Part shown: positions 16,541 to 25,858 of the stretch, piece by piece
Layout of the letters: the number at the start of each line of letters is the position of its first letter
How positions within the stretch are numbered: the stretch's first letter is position 1
Source: UBA8296 sp031581145
Lineage (GTDB): Bacteria > Bacteroidota > Rhodothermia > Balneolales > Balneolaceae
Length of the DNA: 64,000 nt
Direction of reading: 5' to 3'
Assembly (NCBI GenBank): GCA_031581145.1
Contig: JAVLBP010000002.1
Span: forward strand, 62,001 to 126,000
Notes under the pieces: generated by a model
Told to the model about the DNA's origin: nothing
The model's database searches: none
The model's input: only the letters and a program-made list of their open reading frames with translations
Position numbers and translations under genes: made by a program

Positions 16541-17317
16541 ATGAGCGAGAAGCAACCTGCTATGAAGCAAGCCCCATTGTTGGATATCATTCTATCTGCT
16601 AATGAGATGGATGAGGGGCAGCTCAAAGGTCGATTGGTCGTGGTGATCGACATCTTACGTGCTTCAAGCACAATGATTACAGCGCTTTCAAATGGTGCAA
16701 CCAAGATTTATCCCGTGGAGGAAACAGACCAGGCCTTTCGGTTGGTCCAAAATATGGAGCGCAAGCAGGTATTAACGCTCGGAGAACGAAATGGTGTGAT
16801 GATTGAGGGGTTTGATTATGGAAACTCACCTCTGAGTTGCACCTCCGAGGTTGTGGGGGGTAAACAGCTCATTATGACAACCACAAACGGGACGCGTGCC
16901 TTGGAGTATTCGAAGGGAGCGAAAGAAATCCTTGTGGGTGGATTTTTGAATTATACCGCCATTCTTGGGCGGGTTGAAGATGCTTTGAAGGATCAAATCC
17001 CTGTTACACTATTCTGTGCCGGCTGGAGAGGGCGTCCCGCAATGGAAGACACGCTCTTCGCGGGCATGGTTCTAAATGCATTAATTGAACGAGGAAACCC
17101 ATCACTCGAGCCCCTGTCAGACGCAGGTCATATGGCAATTTGTTTGGCTCAAAACCTGGATGGCGAAGCCCCGTTCGGGCTCGTGAAACAAAGTGATCAT
17201 GCCCGTCGTCTTGCTGGACGGGTGGGAGAAGACGAGATTGAAGCGTGCTGCTTCATGGATGCACATCCTGTGCTCCCCTTAATGCAAGACGGTACGATTG
17301 AGCTATCCAAACAGTAG
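16541..17317 (+). CDS. comB: 2-phosphosulfolactate phosphatase
   Basis: Hydrolyses (2R)-phospho-3-sulfolactate to 3-sulfolactate (Mg-dependent). 258 residues. Family landmarks: VVVIDILRASSTMITAL, TLGERNG, GFDYGNSPL, MTTTNGTRAL and LFCAGWRGRPAMEDTLFAGM, the conserved patterns of ComB. Its partner for the preceding step, phosphosulfolactate synthase (ComA), lies at 40279-41085, so the window holds both enzymes. It starts 3 nt after gcvT and is followed by ftsK after 53 nt. Confidence 0.92.
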   Translation: MSEKQPAMKQAPLLDIILSANEMDEGQLKGRLVVVIDILRASSTMITALSNGATKIYPVEETDQAFRLVQNMERKQVLTLGERNGVMIEGFDYGNSPLSCTSEVVGGKQLIMTTTNGTRALEYSKGAKEILVGGFLNYTAILGRVEDALKDQIPVTLFCAGWRGRPAMEDTLFAGMVLNALIERGNPSLEPLSDAGHMAICLAQNLDGEAPFGLVKQSDHARRLAGRVGEDEIEACCFMDAHPVLPLMQDGTIELSKQ

Positions 17318-17370
17318 TTGTGTCTCATTTTCACGATATTCCATGTTAGTCGACGTCCCAATCGCCTATC

Positions 17371-19827
17371 ATGCCCACAAAAGCCCCTGCAAATTCATCT
17401 TCTAGAAGAAGCCTCATCGTCCTTGGTGTGATGATGATTGGCATTGGCTTGCTCTACTTACTGAGCTTGTTGACCTTCCAGGAGTCGGATTATGCTGCAG
17501 TCAGTAGGCTTGGAATCGGTGATTTACTCGATCCATCTAGCCGTTCCGCATTACTCGTTGATAACTGGATGGGAACCGTGGGGGCATGGCTGGCCCATTT
17601 TAGTGTCACACTCCTTTTTGGTGTCTTTAGTGTGACGCTACCTGTTGTACTGATTGGCTCTGGATGGGTCATGATCCGTGATTTATCGTGGGACCGATGG
17701 CTCAGAAAAGTTGTCTTAATGACCTTTTGGATGCTCACGCTGAGTACGTTTGCGGGTTGGCTTTCGCTTGTGTTTAACGGCTTCCCTTCTGTGATAAGTG
17801 GTCAAGTAGGCTTCATGTTGGCCTCGGTCATGCAAGGGTTGTTGAGCTGGGGTACGCTGATTTTGCTGCTCACAGCATTGGCAACACTCATCTTTATGAC
17901 GTTCAAAGTTGACTTCTCCTTTTTAATAAACCTCGATGTGTCCGCTGTGACGCATTGGATGAAGCAACGCTTGAGCTCCATGGCCACCTCGGGAGGATCC
18001 CTGAAAAAACGGGCGTCCAGTGGGATGCACGATATGGGATCCAAGCAAGCCAAGCCTTCAAAAACCAAACGTGCGGCCAATCCGGGTGAAGAGCACGCAT
18101 CTGAGCCTATCGCTGCAACAAAACCCGATACACCTGCAACAACAGCATCCACTCCCCAAAGTGCTTCTCTGACCGATAAAGACTCCTCGCCTTCCTCTTC
18201 AGAGCCTGGCTCAACCTCAGGGGGGAATATCGAAATCGTGGTGGGTCAAGAGGAGGAAGATGCAGGAACCAAAGACCTGGGGCGTGCTCAAAAAGCGGCG
18301 TCCAGTGGCTCGAAGAATACATTTCAATTTCCACCTGAGGACTTGCTTGATCCTGCGACTGAGGATGACACACCGATCAATATGGATGAGATTCGCCGAG
18401 TGGGCGATTTGATTAGTGATAAACTCAAGCAGCATAATATTGCGCTAAAAACTCATGCTGAGGATGACGGAGAGGACCGAGATTTGCGTGCAACGGTGGG
18501 CCCTACCGTAACGTTGTATGAGATTGAGCCCGAGGACCATGTGAAAATCAGCCGAATTGGGGGGTATGCGAATGATCTGAAGATGGCAACCGCCGCGAAG
18601 GGGATCCGTATTATCGCACCTATCCCAGGCAAGTCCGCGGTAGGAATTGAGATTCCAAACTCAAATCGACAGATGGTTCACATGCGGTCGATGATTAATA
18701 AGAAGAAGTTTGTCGACTCAGATATGGACCTTCCGATTGCATTTGGGAAGACCATTGATAATGAAATTTTCATGATCGATTTGGCTCGGATGCCACACTT
18801 ATTGATTGCGGGTGCGACCGGGTCGGGTAAGTCGGTCGGGATCAACACCATTATCACATGTCTCCTGTATAAACTTCACCCAGATAATCTGAAGTTTGTC
18901 CTTATTGACCCCAAAAAGATCGAATTATCGCTTTATCGACATATTCAGAATCAGTATCTGGCCTATGTGGAAGGGGCTGAAGAACCCATCGTGACGGACA
19001 CCAGCAAGGCCTTAGGTACGCTAAAAAGTGTGTGTAAGGAGATGGATAGTCGCTACGAGTTGCTCAAGATGGCGATGGTGCGGGATATCAAAGCCTACAA
19101 CGATAAATTTGCTGCCGGTGGGCTCGAGGATGACTTAGGGCATCGACATCTGCCATTTATTGTCGTAATTATTGATGAGTTGGCAGACCTCATGATGACC
19201 GCTGGGCGTCAAATTGAGGAACCTATTTCAAGAATTGCTCAACTTGCGCGGGCTGTTGGCATTCACCTAGTGATTGCGACACAAAGGCCGTCGGTGAATG
19301 TGATTACGGGAACAATTAAGGCTAACTTCCCCGCTCGCATTGCCTATCAAGTAGCCTCAAAGGTCGATTCTCGCACCATTTTGGATGTCGGTGGGGCCGA
19401 TGAGCTTGTGGGGAAAGGGGATATGCTTTTTAGTAATGGGGCCCAAATGGTTCGGGTGCAGAATGCCTTTGTATCTACAGAAGAGGTGGAGCAGATTACC
19501 GCCTTTATCGGGCAGCAATCCCATTATCACCAGCCTTTGGTCTTGGAGAGTGATGAAGCAGAAGAGACGGCAAGCCAAGGAGATGTAGATGATGTGGACA
19601 CCTTGTTTGCTGAAGCTGCCAAAACGGTGATGCTACACCAACAAGGGAGTGTGTCGTTGCTTCAGCGGAAGTTAAAGATTGGGTATAATCGAGCAGGAAG
19701 ATTGATCGATCAACTCTTTTCGCTTGGCGTTGTCGGGCCGTACCAAGGGAGTGCTGCCCGGGATGTACTCATTGAAACGGAGGAGGAGCTCCAGGAGCTT
19801 CTTAACGAGCACGGTATTAAAGGATGA
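17371..19827 (+). CDS. ftsK: DNA translocase FtsK/SpoIIIE
   Basis: Septal DNA pump that moves chromosome termini and activates dimer resolution. 818 residues. The first 190 hold four to five membrane helices; a Ser/Thr/Pro-rich linker (about 210-340) follows; the motor has Walker A GATGSGKS (481-488) and DPKKIELSLY, then VVIIDELADLMM and ATQRPSVNVITG. The C-terminal gamma winged helix (SLLQRKLKIGYNRAGRLIDQL) should read KOPS-like sites. Its stop overlaps the LolA-like start by 4 nt. Confidence 0.97.
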   Translation: MPTKAPANSSSRRSLIVLGVMMIGIGLLYLLSLLTFQESDYAAVSRLGIGDLLDPSSRSALLVDNWMGTVGAWLAHFSVTLLFGVFSVTLPVVLIGSGWVMIRDLSWDRWLRKVVLMTFWMLTLSTFAGWLSLVFNGFPSVISGQVGFMLASVMQGLLSWGTLILLLTALATLIFMTFKVDFSFLINLDVSAVTHWMKQRLSSMATSGGSLKKRASSGMHDMGSKQAKPSKTKRAANPGEEHASEPIAATKPDTPATTASTPQSASLTDKDSSPSSSEPGSTSGGNIEIVVGQEEEDAGTKDLGRAQKAASSGSKNTFQFPPEDLLDPATEDDTPINMDEIRRVGDLISDKLKQHNIALKTHAEDDGEDRDLRATVGPTVTLYEIEPEDHVKISRIGGYANDLKMATAAKGIRIIAPIPGKSAVGIEIPNSNRQMVHMRSMINKKKFVDSDMDLPIAFGKTIDNEIFMIDLARMPHLLIAGATGSGKSVGINTIITCLLYKLHPDNLKFVLIDPKKIELSLYRHIQNQYLAYVEGAEEPIVTDTSKALGTLKSVCKEMDSRYELLKMAMVRDIKAYNDKFAAGGLEDDLGHRHLPFIVVIIDELADLMMTAGRQIEEPISRIAQLARAVGIHLVIATQRPSVNVITGTIKANFPARIAYQVASKVDSRTILDVGGADELVGKGDMLFSNGAQMVRVQNAFVSTEEVEQITAFIGQQSHYHQPLVLESDEAEETASQGDVDDVDTLFAEAAKTVMLHQQGSVSLLQRKLKIGYNRAGRLIDQLFSLGVVGPYQGSAARDVLIETEEELQELLNEHGIKG

Positions 19828-20747
19828 AGTTGACATGGCGAATGCGTTGGGGAGGGGTCGTGGGGTGTCTACTCCTATTCTTGGGCATGATGCCTTCGGC
19901 TCAAGCACAAAAAGCAGAAACGACGTTTTTAGACGCTTTTATTGCGCAAGCTCAAGAGGGGCAACTCATCACAATGGATTTTAAGGCCAAGTCCGAAGAT
20001 GACTTCACGGGACAATCCACGGAAGTAGAGGGTCGTGTAGCGTTGGGTATGGGGTTTAGCCGATTTGAAACTGATGACCGGGTCATTGTGATGGTTGGCG
20101 ACACCTCGTGGGTGATGGATCGTTCACAAAACCGTGTCATCATCAGTGTCTTGGCGCCAGAAGAACGTGAGTTTTCTGTTGAATGGTTTCTGATGGGCAG
20201 TCAGAGGAAGAGTCAGGTGAAGAGTCATAGAGATAAAGGGAGCAAAAACGACACAAGCACAACCAAAGAACCCTCCATGGGATTTGAAGATGATATTTAT
20301 GAGGATGATGTTTTTGAGGGTGATTTACCGTGGCAGCTCGAGCAAGTGACTATGGAGACGATTGACGGAGAGGTATTGGAAAAGGTTACAATTACCTCAA
20401 CAGATCCTTTTTCCACCTGGGAGTCAGCTCAATTGTGGATGGCAATGCGTGGCGAATCTGCCAAGGGTGGGGCGCAAAGTACTCCATCGGTACAATCGAA
20501 AGGAAAGGCACAAGCTGCTGGTCAGGCGAGAGGCGTGCCTGTGAAAATGGTTGTGAACGACCCTGTCGGAGCTACCACAACCACTCAATTTACCAGTCAG
20601 CGTTGGGTGAACATGGACGCAACATCCATCCAGAACCCCTTAATGCCTGCGCAAGACACAGGGCTTCCGTGGGTCTTGCCTGTGGATCAAAACACTCAGA
20701 TTACAGATTTGCGTGAATCTGCTCAGAATCAAGAGGGTCCATTATGA
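19824..20747 (+). CDS. LolA-like outer membrane lipoprotein carrier
   Basis: Periplasmic protein of the LolA type, expected to ferry lipoproteins to the outer membrane. 307 residues with a signal peptide (about 1-28, ending AQAQ). The N-terminal half follows the LolA pattern: TTFLDAFIAQAQEGQLITMDFKAKSED, then EVEGRVALGMGFSRFETDD and SWVMDRSQNRVIISVLAPEE. It differs from standard LolA (near 200 residues) by a charged low-complexity insertion (about 130-165, Lys-rich then Asp/Glu-rich) and a Ser/Gly/Gln-rich stretch before the C-terminus. ATGA overlaps link it to both ftsK and the next gene. A divergent LolA-fold protein of other function is possible. Confidence 0.75.
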   Translation: MKLTWRMRWGGVVGCLLLFLGMMPSAQAQKAETTFLDAFIAQAQEGQLITMDFKAKSEDDFTGQSTEVEGRVALGMGFSRFETDDRVIVMVGDTSWVMDRSQNRVIISVLAPEEREFSVEWFLMGSQRKSQVKSHRDKGSKNDTSTTKEPSMGFEDDIYEDDVFEGDLPWQLEQVTMETIDGEVLEKVTITSTDPFSTWESAQLWMAMRGESAKGGAQSTPSVQSKGKAQAAGQARGVPVKMVVNDPVGATTTTQFTSQRWVNMDATSIQNPLMPAQDTGLPWVLPVDQNTQITDLRESAQNQEGPL

Positions 20748-21820
20748 GTTCTATGAGTTCTGAGGCGATAGGTCAACAGAAAGGTGCTTCCTCTGGGCTA
20801 GATGCACATGAGCCAAAGCAACCCAATATGTGGGGTAGATTGGCCAAAATCATTGGCTCTGTTCTGATTGCAGGAGTACTGTTGTGGCTTTCATTGCGCG
20901 GGATTGACCTTCAAGAGTTTTGGCAACAACTTCAGAGAGTCCCCTTGGGTTGGGTCTGGATTTTTGTCCCCGTGGCAACTCTGAGTCACTTATTTCGGGC
21001 TCTACGGTGGAAGCTACTCATCGAAAAAGAGGGCTCACAGGCGAACATCAGTACCTTGTTTGCAGGTGTGATGTTGGGGTACTTTATGAACTTCTTGGTC
21101 CCCCGACTCGGCGAAATCACTCGACCTGTGTATGTGGCACGCAAAATCAATGCCTCCTCTAGCTGGATGATTGGCACCATTGTTCTTGAGCGAATCATCG
21201 ACTTACTCATACTCATTGGATTATTTTTCTTCGTGATTTTGGCCTTGTTGAGCGATTCCAGCGTCGTTACAGACCTTCTTGGAACTGATGAGATCCCTAC
21301 GACCCTGCTGTTGGGTATTGTCGCTGGATCTCTCGTGGTCTTAGGATTAATTTGGGTTGGCTTGAAGGGAATTATGGCTTCACGCGATCGCCTTCCTGCA
21401 CCTTTGCAAAAAATCGCTGATCTCGTGGTTTCGTTTGGACAAGGGGTATTGTCGATTCGTGGGCTCAAAACCTGGCCTCAATTCACTGGGTATACGATTC
21501 TTACGTGGTTGGGGTATATCGGCATGAGCTACCTCCCCTTTTTTGCCATCGAGACACTGGAGCCTGGCGTCACCCTAGGGTTTACCGAGGCCATAATCAT
21601 TACCGTAGTGGCTGGCATTGGCATTACCATACCTACACCTGGGGGGATTGGGACCTACCATTTGTTCGTGCAGCAGGCGCTTTTTTTATTGTATGGCGTG
21701 CCGCTGGTTGAAGGGCTTGCCTATGCTACATTATCCCATGGGCTAGGCATGATCGTGATTTTAGCCTCAACACCCATTCTTCTTTGGTTTGACAAGAATT
21801 TTACAAAAGATGCGTTATAA
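20744..21820 (+). CDS. UPF0104/AglD-type (LPG synthase TM-like) membrane protein
   Basis: A 358-residue integral membrane protein with about eight hydrophobic helices. The hallmarks of the UPF0104/lysylphosphatidylglycerol-synthase-TM fold are present: HLFRALRWKLL, GYFMNFLVPRLGEITRP and TIPTPGGIGTYHLF. Related domains move lipid-linked substrates in MprF, but for this stand-alone form the cargo is unknown. The N-terminus repeats MSSMSS because the first nine nucleotides are duplicated; either ATG could start. Start and stop overlap both neighbours, so translation is probably coupled with the LolA-like gene. Confidence 0.8.
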   Translation: MSSMSSEAIGQQKGASSGLDAHEPKQPNMWGRLAKIIGSVLIAGVLLWLSLRGIDLQEFWQQLQRVPLGWVWIFVPVATLSHLFRALRWKLLIEKEGSQANISTLFAGVMLGYFMNFLVPRLGEITRPVYVARKINASSSWMIGTIVLERIIDLLILIGLFFFVILALLSDSSVVTDLLGTDEIPTTLLLGIVAGSLVVLGLIWVGLKGIMASRDRLPAPLQKIADLVVSFGQGVLSIRGLKTWPQFTGYTILTWLGYIGMSYLPFFAIETLEPGVTLGFTEAIIITVVAGIGITIPTPGGIGTYHLFVQQALFLLYGVPLVEGLAYATLSHGLGMIVILASTPILLWFDKNFTKDAL

Positions 21821-21824
21821 CAGG

Positions 21825-23849
21825 ATGAATTGGATTCTTAACACTCGGATTCTTAAAACTCGGTCTGTTGGGTTAATATCAGCTTTTGGGCTCTGGGTTC
21901 TCCTTTGTTTCACCCCATGGAGTGGAGTCATAGCGCAGGATAATACAGGGGGATCAACTGATGAAAGTGAAGAAGAAACTGGCCGTGAAGCGGGTGGAGA
22001 GAACTCGTTACTCCCTGAGATTAATCCACAAGACATCGAAATTCGAAGTGAGTACAAAGCTCAGTTTCCGGGTGTGAAGAGACAACCCATCCTAGGTTTT
22101 AAGCCTAGGGCTCGTGTGTTTCAGCTAGACCCCAATCGTATGCCCTACATAGAAAGTGTGGACGAGGTAATCATGAACCTACCCATTGGTACAATGTCGA
22201 GGCCTGAGGCACCTCCATACACGGCATGGACCCCGCCTGATCCAGAAACGTTGCTTTTGACGGCGTCAACCAGTAATGCCATTACCCCTCGTTTGAGACT
22301 TGATTGGGCAAGCAAACCAAAGCGTCAAGTAGGTAGTAACCAGCCAAGCAGGAACCAACCAGGCAGCGCACTTGGAGACTCGGTGGATCGTAATGATCTG
22401 CATAAGCCATGGGTAGGGTTGATGTTGGACGGGTTGAGTGAAGGTAATGCTGAGCCATTTGATGAGGTTCAGCGCTCTAAGGCGATTGGACAAATCTGGA
22501 TACGTAAACCGTTTAAAAATGATCTGAATTGGTCTACAACCCTTGGTGGCTCCCATCGGGTATTGGAGTGGTACTCTAGGCCTTCAGATTGGGTCGCACC
22601 TGCGGGCACAGCAGGAGATGGAGCAAATGGTAATGGAGCTACTGGTGACGGGGCTACTGGTGATGGAGCTGAAGGCGGCAGCTCAGAAGGTGCTAACGCA
22701 GAGAGTGAGGAGCCCCTGTGGCGAAATCAATGGAGTGTAGTAGAGATCGAAACGCAACTTGCAAAACGTAGGCTTGATCAACAACACTGGACCGTTGAAC
22801 TTGCCGCCTCTTTGGGTCGCACCATGTACGAGGACGCCGTGACTCAAGCTTGTTGTGACCCTTTAGAACGGGATGTCTCACAGGTGGAGTTGGCATTTGC
22901 AAAGCAATGGCTTGGGGCCAAACCACAAGATTATTGGGTCATGGATCTGGCTACAGGGTGGTTAGCGCTAAACGGTCAAAATCAGGGGCATGTCACAGCG
23001 ACGGGAGAGTTTAAGCGGTGGTTGTGGGGACGCTCACCTTTTGGTTTGTATGCTGGTATAACCTTAACTCAGCGTACAGATAAAGGGTCTACACTCTATC
23101 CAGTTGGGGGTGTCTCGTTTGAACACACCTTTTCACGAACAGTTACATTCGATCTCGATGTGACGCAAGAGGTTCGCTTCACAGGTGTTGATCAAGCCTA
23201 TGAAAAAGCCCCCACGGTTCCTTATGCAAGCGTGCTACCACCTTCAGCCAACACCTCTGCAGATGCCACCTTACGGGTTTCCTTTCCATGGTCCACGGAG
23301 CTTGCCGTTCATGGGGCAAGTCGTCTCGAGAGGGGAGCTACACTTCCTGTATGGGATGATGTATCTGCCACCCAAAGCCTTGGAGAGAGGCACCGATGGA
23401 CATCGCGGCAAGCATGGATACACGAGGTCTCCTTAGCCATTACCCAACCTTTACTTGTCGATCGAGTTTGGTTTAGATTTTCTGGTGGACAACGATGGAG
23501 CGAGTTATTGGATCGCCCAGCTACCATTCACTCATCGATAGAGAGCTTACAAAAAGGAGCTGATGTCCCCTTGCTAGCAAATCGCTGGATCCGAGTTCAT
23601 GGATACGGCGTGATCATGGAAGGTCTGGTGTTGGACATCGAGGCGCATTATCAAGGGGATGCCGTGACAAGTGTTGGGACCCCTATTGAGGGTAACTGGA
23701 TGATTCATTCCAAGTTGGAATTTCAAATAGGGGAGGCATTCGGTATTTTTGCAAGGGGAGTCAACCTCACGTCATCTAGACGACTTCTGGTTGAGAATAT
23801 GCGCACACGACCTCGTGAAGTTTATTTTGGGTTGCGATGGACTCCATAA
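21825..23849 (+). CDS. Predicted outer membrane beta-barrel protein, unidentified
   Basis: About 674 residues from the ATG at 21825, which has ACAGG just before it; ATGs at 21810 and 21789 would overlap the preceding gene. A signal peptide precedes APLANDWGVIAQ-like cleavage region (visible as TPWSGVIAQD). The rest alternates polar and aromatic residues in strands and ends in RPREVYFGLRWTP, a typical barrel closure. An N-terminal motif (SEYKAQFPGVKRQPILGFKPR) and a Gly/Asp/Ala repeat (pentads like GATGD) stand out. I see no TonB-dependent plug. It lies directly ahead of HU/SPOR and ExbB-ExbD-TonB genes, so a link to envelope energisation is plausible, but the function is unknown. Confidence 0.65.
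   Translation: MNWILNTRILKTRSVGLISAFGLWVLLCFTPWSGVIAQDNTGGSTDESEEETGREAGGENSLLPEINPQDIEIRSEYKAQFPGVKRQPILGFKPRARVFQLDPNRMPYIESVDEVIMNLPIGTMSRPEAPPYTAWTPPDPETLLLTASTSNAITPRLRLDWASKPKRQVGSNQPSRNQPGSALGDSVDRNDLHKPWVGLMLDGLSEGNAEPFDEVQRSKAIGQIWIRKPFKNDLNWSTTLGGSHRVLEWYSRPSDWVAPAGTAGDGANGNGATGDGATGDGAEGGSSEGANAESEEPLWRNQWSVVEIETQLAKRRLDQQHWTVELAASLGRTMYEDAVTQACCDPLERDVSQVELAFAKQWLGAKPQDYWVMDLATGWLALNGQNQGHVTATGEFKRWLWGRSPFGLYAGITLTQRTDKGSTLYPVGGVSFEHTFSRTVTFDLDVTQEVRFTGVDQAYEKAPTVPYASVLPPSANTSADATLRVSFPWSTELAVHGASRLERGATLPVWDDVSATQSLGERHRWTSRQAWIHEVSLAITQPLLVDRVWFRFSGGQRWSELLDRPATIHSSIESLQKGADVPLLANRWIRVHGYGVIMEGLVLDIEAHYQGDAVTSVGTPIEGNWMIHSKLEFQIGEAFGIFARGVNLTSSRRLLVENMRTRPREVYFGLRWTP
21834..21863 (+). 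repeat. 15-bp tandem duplication in signal-peptide coding DNA
   Basis: ATTCTTAACACTCGG (21834-21848) is followed directly by ATTCTTAAAACTCGG (21849-21863), 14 of 15 identical. It encodes the tandem pentapeptides ILNTR and ILKTR at the very start of the barrel protein. Confidence 0.9.
22620..22679 (+). repeat. 15-bp tandem repeats coding a Gly-Ala-Asp tract
   Basis: Four units of 15 nt (GGAGCAAATGGTAAT, GGAGCTACTGGTGAC, GGGGCTACTGGTGAT, GGAGCTGAAGGCGGC) encode pentads such as GANGN, GATGD, GATGD, GAEGG in the barrel protein. The second and third units differ at only two positions. The tract is probably a flexible loop and a candidate for length variation. Confidence 0.8.
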
Positions 23850-23870
23850 AACGATAGAGGGAACTATTAC

Positions 23871-24092
23871 ATGGGGCAAAAACCGATAGATCAGGCAATT
23901 GGTGAATGGATCATTGACAAGCTGAGGCGTCATGAAGAGGTTGACTTAACGCCACTTGGACGATTTCGGGTAAAGCATCAGCCTCAAACGCGCAAAGATC
24001 ACCCCGAGGGAGGTTGGTCCCTTGTTCCTCCAAAAGATGAGATTGAGTTTGTTCAATCCACGAAGGACGATAACGGTGAGCCAACATCATGA
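23871..24092 (+). CDS. Small HU-like (CCDC81-type) domain protein
   Basis: A 73-residue protein whose PLGRFRVKHQPQT and VPPKDEIEF segments resemble the HU-CCDC81 domain 1 found at the N-terminus of Bacteroidota SPOR proteins. It contains little else. Its stop overlaps the ATG of the following HU/SPOR gene by 4 nt, so the two look like halves of what is usually one polypeptide, now made separately. Real gene status is supported by the tight overlap and operon position; the domain assignment is by pattern. Confidence 0.6.
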   Translation: MGQKPIDQAIGEWIIDKLRRHEEVDLTPLGRFRVKHQPQTRKDHPEGGWSLVPPKDEIEFVQSTKDDNGEPTS

Positions 24093-25117
24093 TTACCAAT
24101 CAGGAACTTATCGCTACGCTGATTGTCAAAACAGGTCTTGATGAACAAACGGTCAAAGGGCAGCTTTTAGCTTGGCAAAAAGAGGTTAGTAGTGCGCTAG
24201 ATCGAGGTGAGGAGGTAGAGCTTCATGGGGTGGGTGTCTTGAAACCCCACGGTGAACGTCTTGAATTCACGCCTGATCCCCAGATCGCTCACGAGGTGAA
24301 CTTTAAATATGTTGGCTTGGCAGAGGTCGTGCAACAAATGCCAGAAGATCCCTCCAAAGAAGTCGAAAAAGAAGTCACAAAAGAGACCCCAAAGGACTCA
24401 AAAGAACAGATCGAGCCATCTGAAGGCCAGGCTGCATCAACACCAGACTCTGAACAAACCGAGCCTTCAAAAGGCTCTTCAACATCCAATCCATCCACAA
24501 AACCAACAGCCTCAACCAAAGAAGACCGTCCCTTTGATCAAGGCTCTCCCCTGCGATGGGTCGCCGCCATTGTAGTACTTGCTGCAGCGTTCACCCTACT
24601 GCTGTGGCAATTACCGATACAACGACCGTCCTTTGAAGAGACCATGGCTGAGTCCCAAAGCCAAGAATCGCCCCAAGAGACTGAGTCAGAGTCAACTATG
24701 GAGTCAGAAAACGCTCCTTTGCCCAAAACGGATGCAGAATCAGAATCTAGGTCGGCGTCCAACCCTGAAACCACTCAAGAATCGGATGCGGGCCAGCAGA
24801 CAACCGGTGAGGGTTACGGCTTGATGGGCCCCTACAATGCTTCACTGAAGGAATCTTACACCATTGTTTTGTATAGCTTGAGCAATCAGGATAATGCGGT
24901 CGCGCAACGAGATGAGTTAAGGGATCAATCCTATCGAGCCTTTGCACGGGAAAAACAGCTCAATAGCGGCACCATGACCACGCAAGTTTGTGTAGGACAA
25001 TTCGAACGATTCGAAGATGCCGTACGCGCAGCAGATGCCAGTTTTGGTGAAGCAGGTATTAACTTCTTTATTTCAGCACACAATATTTCAGCACATAGTC
25101 AAGCCATCCTAGAATGA
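24089..25117 (+). CDS. HU-like and SPOR domain membrane protein
   Basis: 342 residues in four parts: an HU-CCDC81-like domain (about 1-75, with ELHGVGVLKPHGERLEFTPD); a Lys/Glu then Ser/Thr/Pro low-complexity stretch (80-148); one membrane helix (about 152-172, WVAAIVVLAAAFTLLLW); and, after another acidic spacer, a C-terminal SPOR-like domain (SYTIVLYSLSNQDNAVAQRDEL and the rest). SPOR domains bind denuded septal peptidoglycan, so a role at the division site is likely, in keeping with ftsK upstream. The last residues include a 15-bp tandem duplication coding ISAHN-ISAHS. It overlaps both neighbours by 4 nt. Confidence 0.75.
   Translation: MITNQELIATLIVKTGLDEQTVKGQLLAWQKEVSSALDRGEEVELHGVGVLKPHGERLEFTPDPQIAHEVNFKYVGLAEVVQQMPEDPSKEVEKEVTKETPKDSKEQIEPSEGQAASTPDSEQTEPSKGSSTSNPSTKPTASTKEDRPFDQGSPLRWVAAIVVLAAAFTLLLWQLPIQRPSFEETMAESQSQESPQETESESTMESENAPLPKTDAESESRSASNPETTQESDAGQQTTGEGYGLMGPYNASLKESYTIVLYSLSNQDNAVAQRDELRDQSYRAFAREKQLNSGTMTTQVCVGQFERFEDAVRAADASFGEAGINFFISAHNISAHSQAILE
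25070..25099 (+). repeat. 15-bp tandem duplication at the end of the HU/SPOR gene
   Basis: ATTTCAGCACACAAT (25070-25084) and ATTTCAGCACATAGT (25085-25099), 13 of 15 identical, encode ISAHN and ISAHS near the C-terminus. Confidence 0.8.
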
Positions 25118-25854
25118 ACGAAACGACCCAACTCGACTCCCTCGCTGGGATCGTGAATGAATCCACCTCCATGAGTTTGTTTGAGCTACTGGCTCAAGGA
25201 GGGATTCTTATGATTCCTATCTTTTTGCTTTCACTTCTTGCCCTATACGTCGCCTTTGAGCGTCTTCTTGTGTTGGGTAACTCTAAAGTACAGATTGATG
25301 ATTTTCTCACAGATGTGGAAGGGCATATCAAGCGGGGTGAGCCTAGGCTGGCGATTCAATATTGTGAGGAGATGGACAAGCCCCTCTCAAGAATTGTTAA
25401 GGGAGGATTGTTGAAGTTGGGACGATCCTTACGAGATATTGAAGAAGGAATCCACGCTGCGGCTAAAAAAGAGATCTTTTACCTCCAAAACCGCCTTCAC
25501 TGGCTCGCTACCATTGCTGGTGTTGCTCCCCTCCTTGGATTTACAGGAACGGTCACGGGGATGATTCGTGCATTTATGGAATTGCAATCTCTACAAGGGA
25601 ATGCGAACCCAAGCGTGCTTGCGGGTGGGATTTGGGAGGCCTTAATTACCACGGCCTTTGGTCTTGTTGTGGGCATTATAGCCTTTGGATTCTACAATTA
25701 TCTCGTGAGCAGAGTCGATCGGTTAATCTTTGAGCTTGAGAATGCTTCCGCTGACTTTATGGAGTTACTCCAAGCACCTGCTCCTGGACCTGGGGGAGGT
25801 AAATCTGCAGTCAGTAAGCAAGCAGGGTCTGCCAACCCAACGCCAAAAGGATAA
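25114..25854 (+). CDS. MotA/TolQ/ExbB proton channel protein
   Basis: Inner-membrane proton channel that energises TonB or TolA with its ExbD/TolR partner. 246 residues with three membrane helices: about 27-50 (GGILMIPIFLLSLLALYVAFERLL), about 131-155 and about 175-200. The conserved core is ATIAGVAPLLGFTGTVTGMIRAF and GIWEALITTAFGLVVGI. Whether it serves Tol or Ton cannot be told from this gene alone; the downstream TonB-like gene favours Ton, while the position next to ftsK and SPOR genes fits Tol. Confidence 0.93.
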   Translation: MNETTQLDSLAGIVNESTSMSLFELLAQGGILMIPIFLLSLLALYVAFERLLVLGNSKVQIDDFLTDVEGHIKRGEPRLAIQYCEEMDKPLSRIVKGGLLKLGRSLRDIEEGIHAAAKKEIFYLQNRLHWLATIAGVAPLLGFTGTVTGMIRAFMELQSLQGNANPSVLAGGIWEALITTAFGLVVGIIAFGFYNYLVSRVDRLIFELENASADFMELLQAPAPGPGGGKSAVSKQAGSANPTPKG

Positions 25855-25858
25855 TCCC

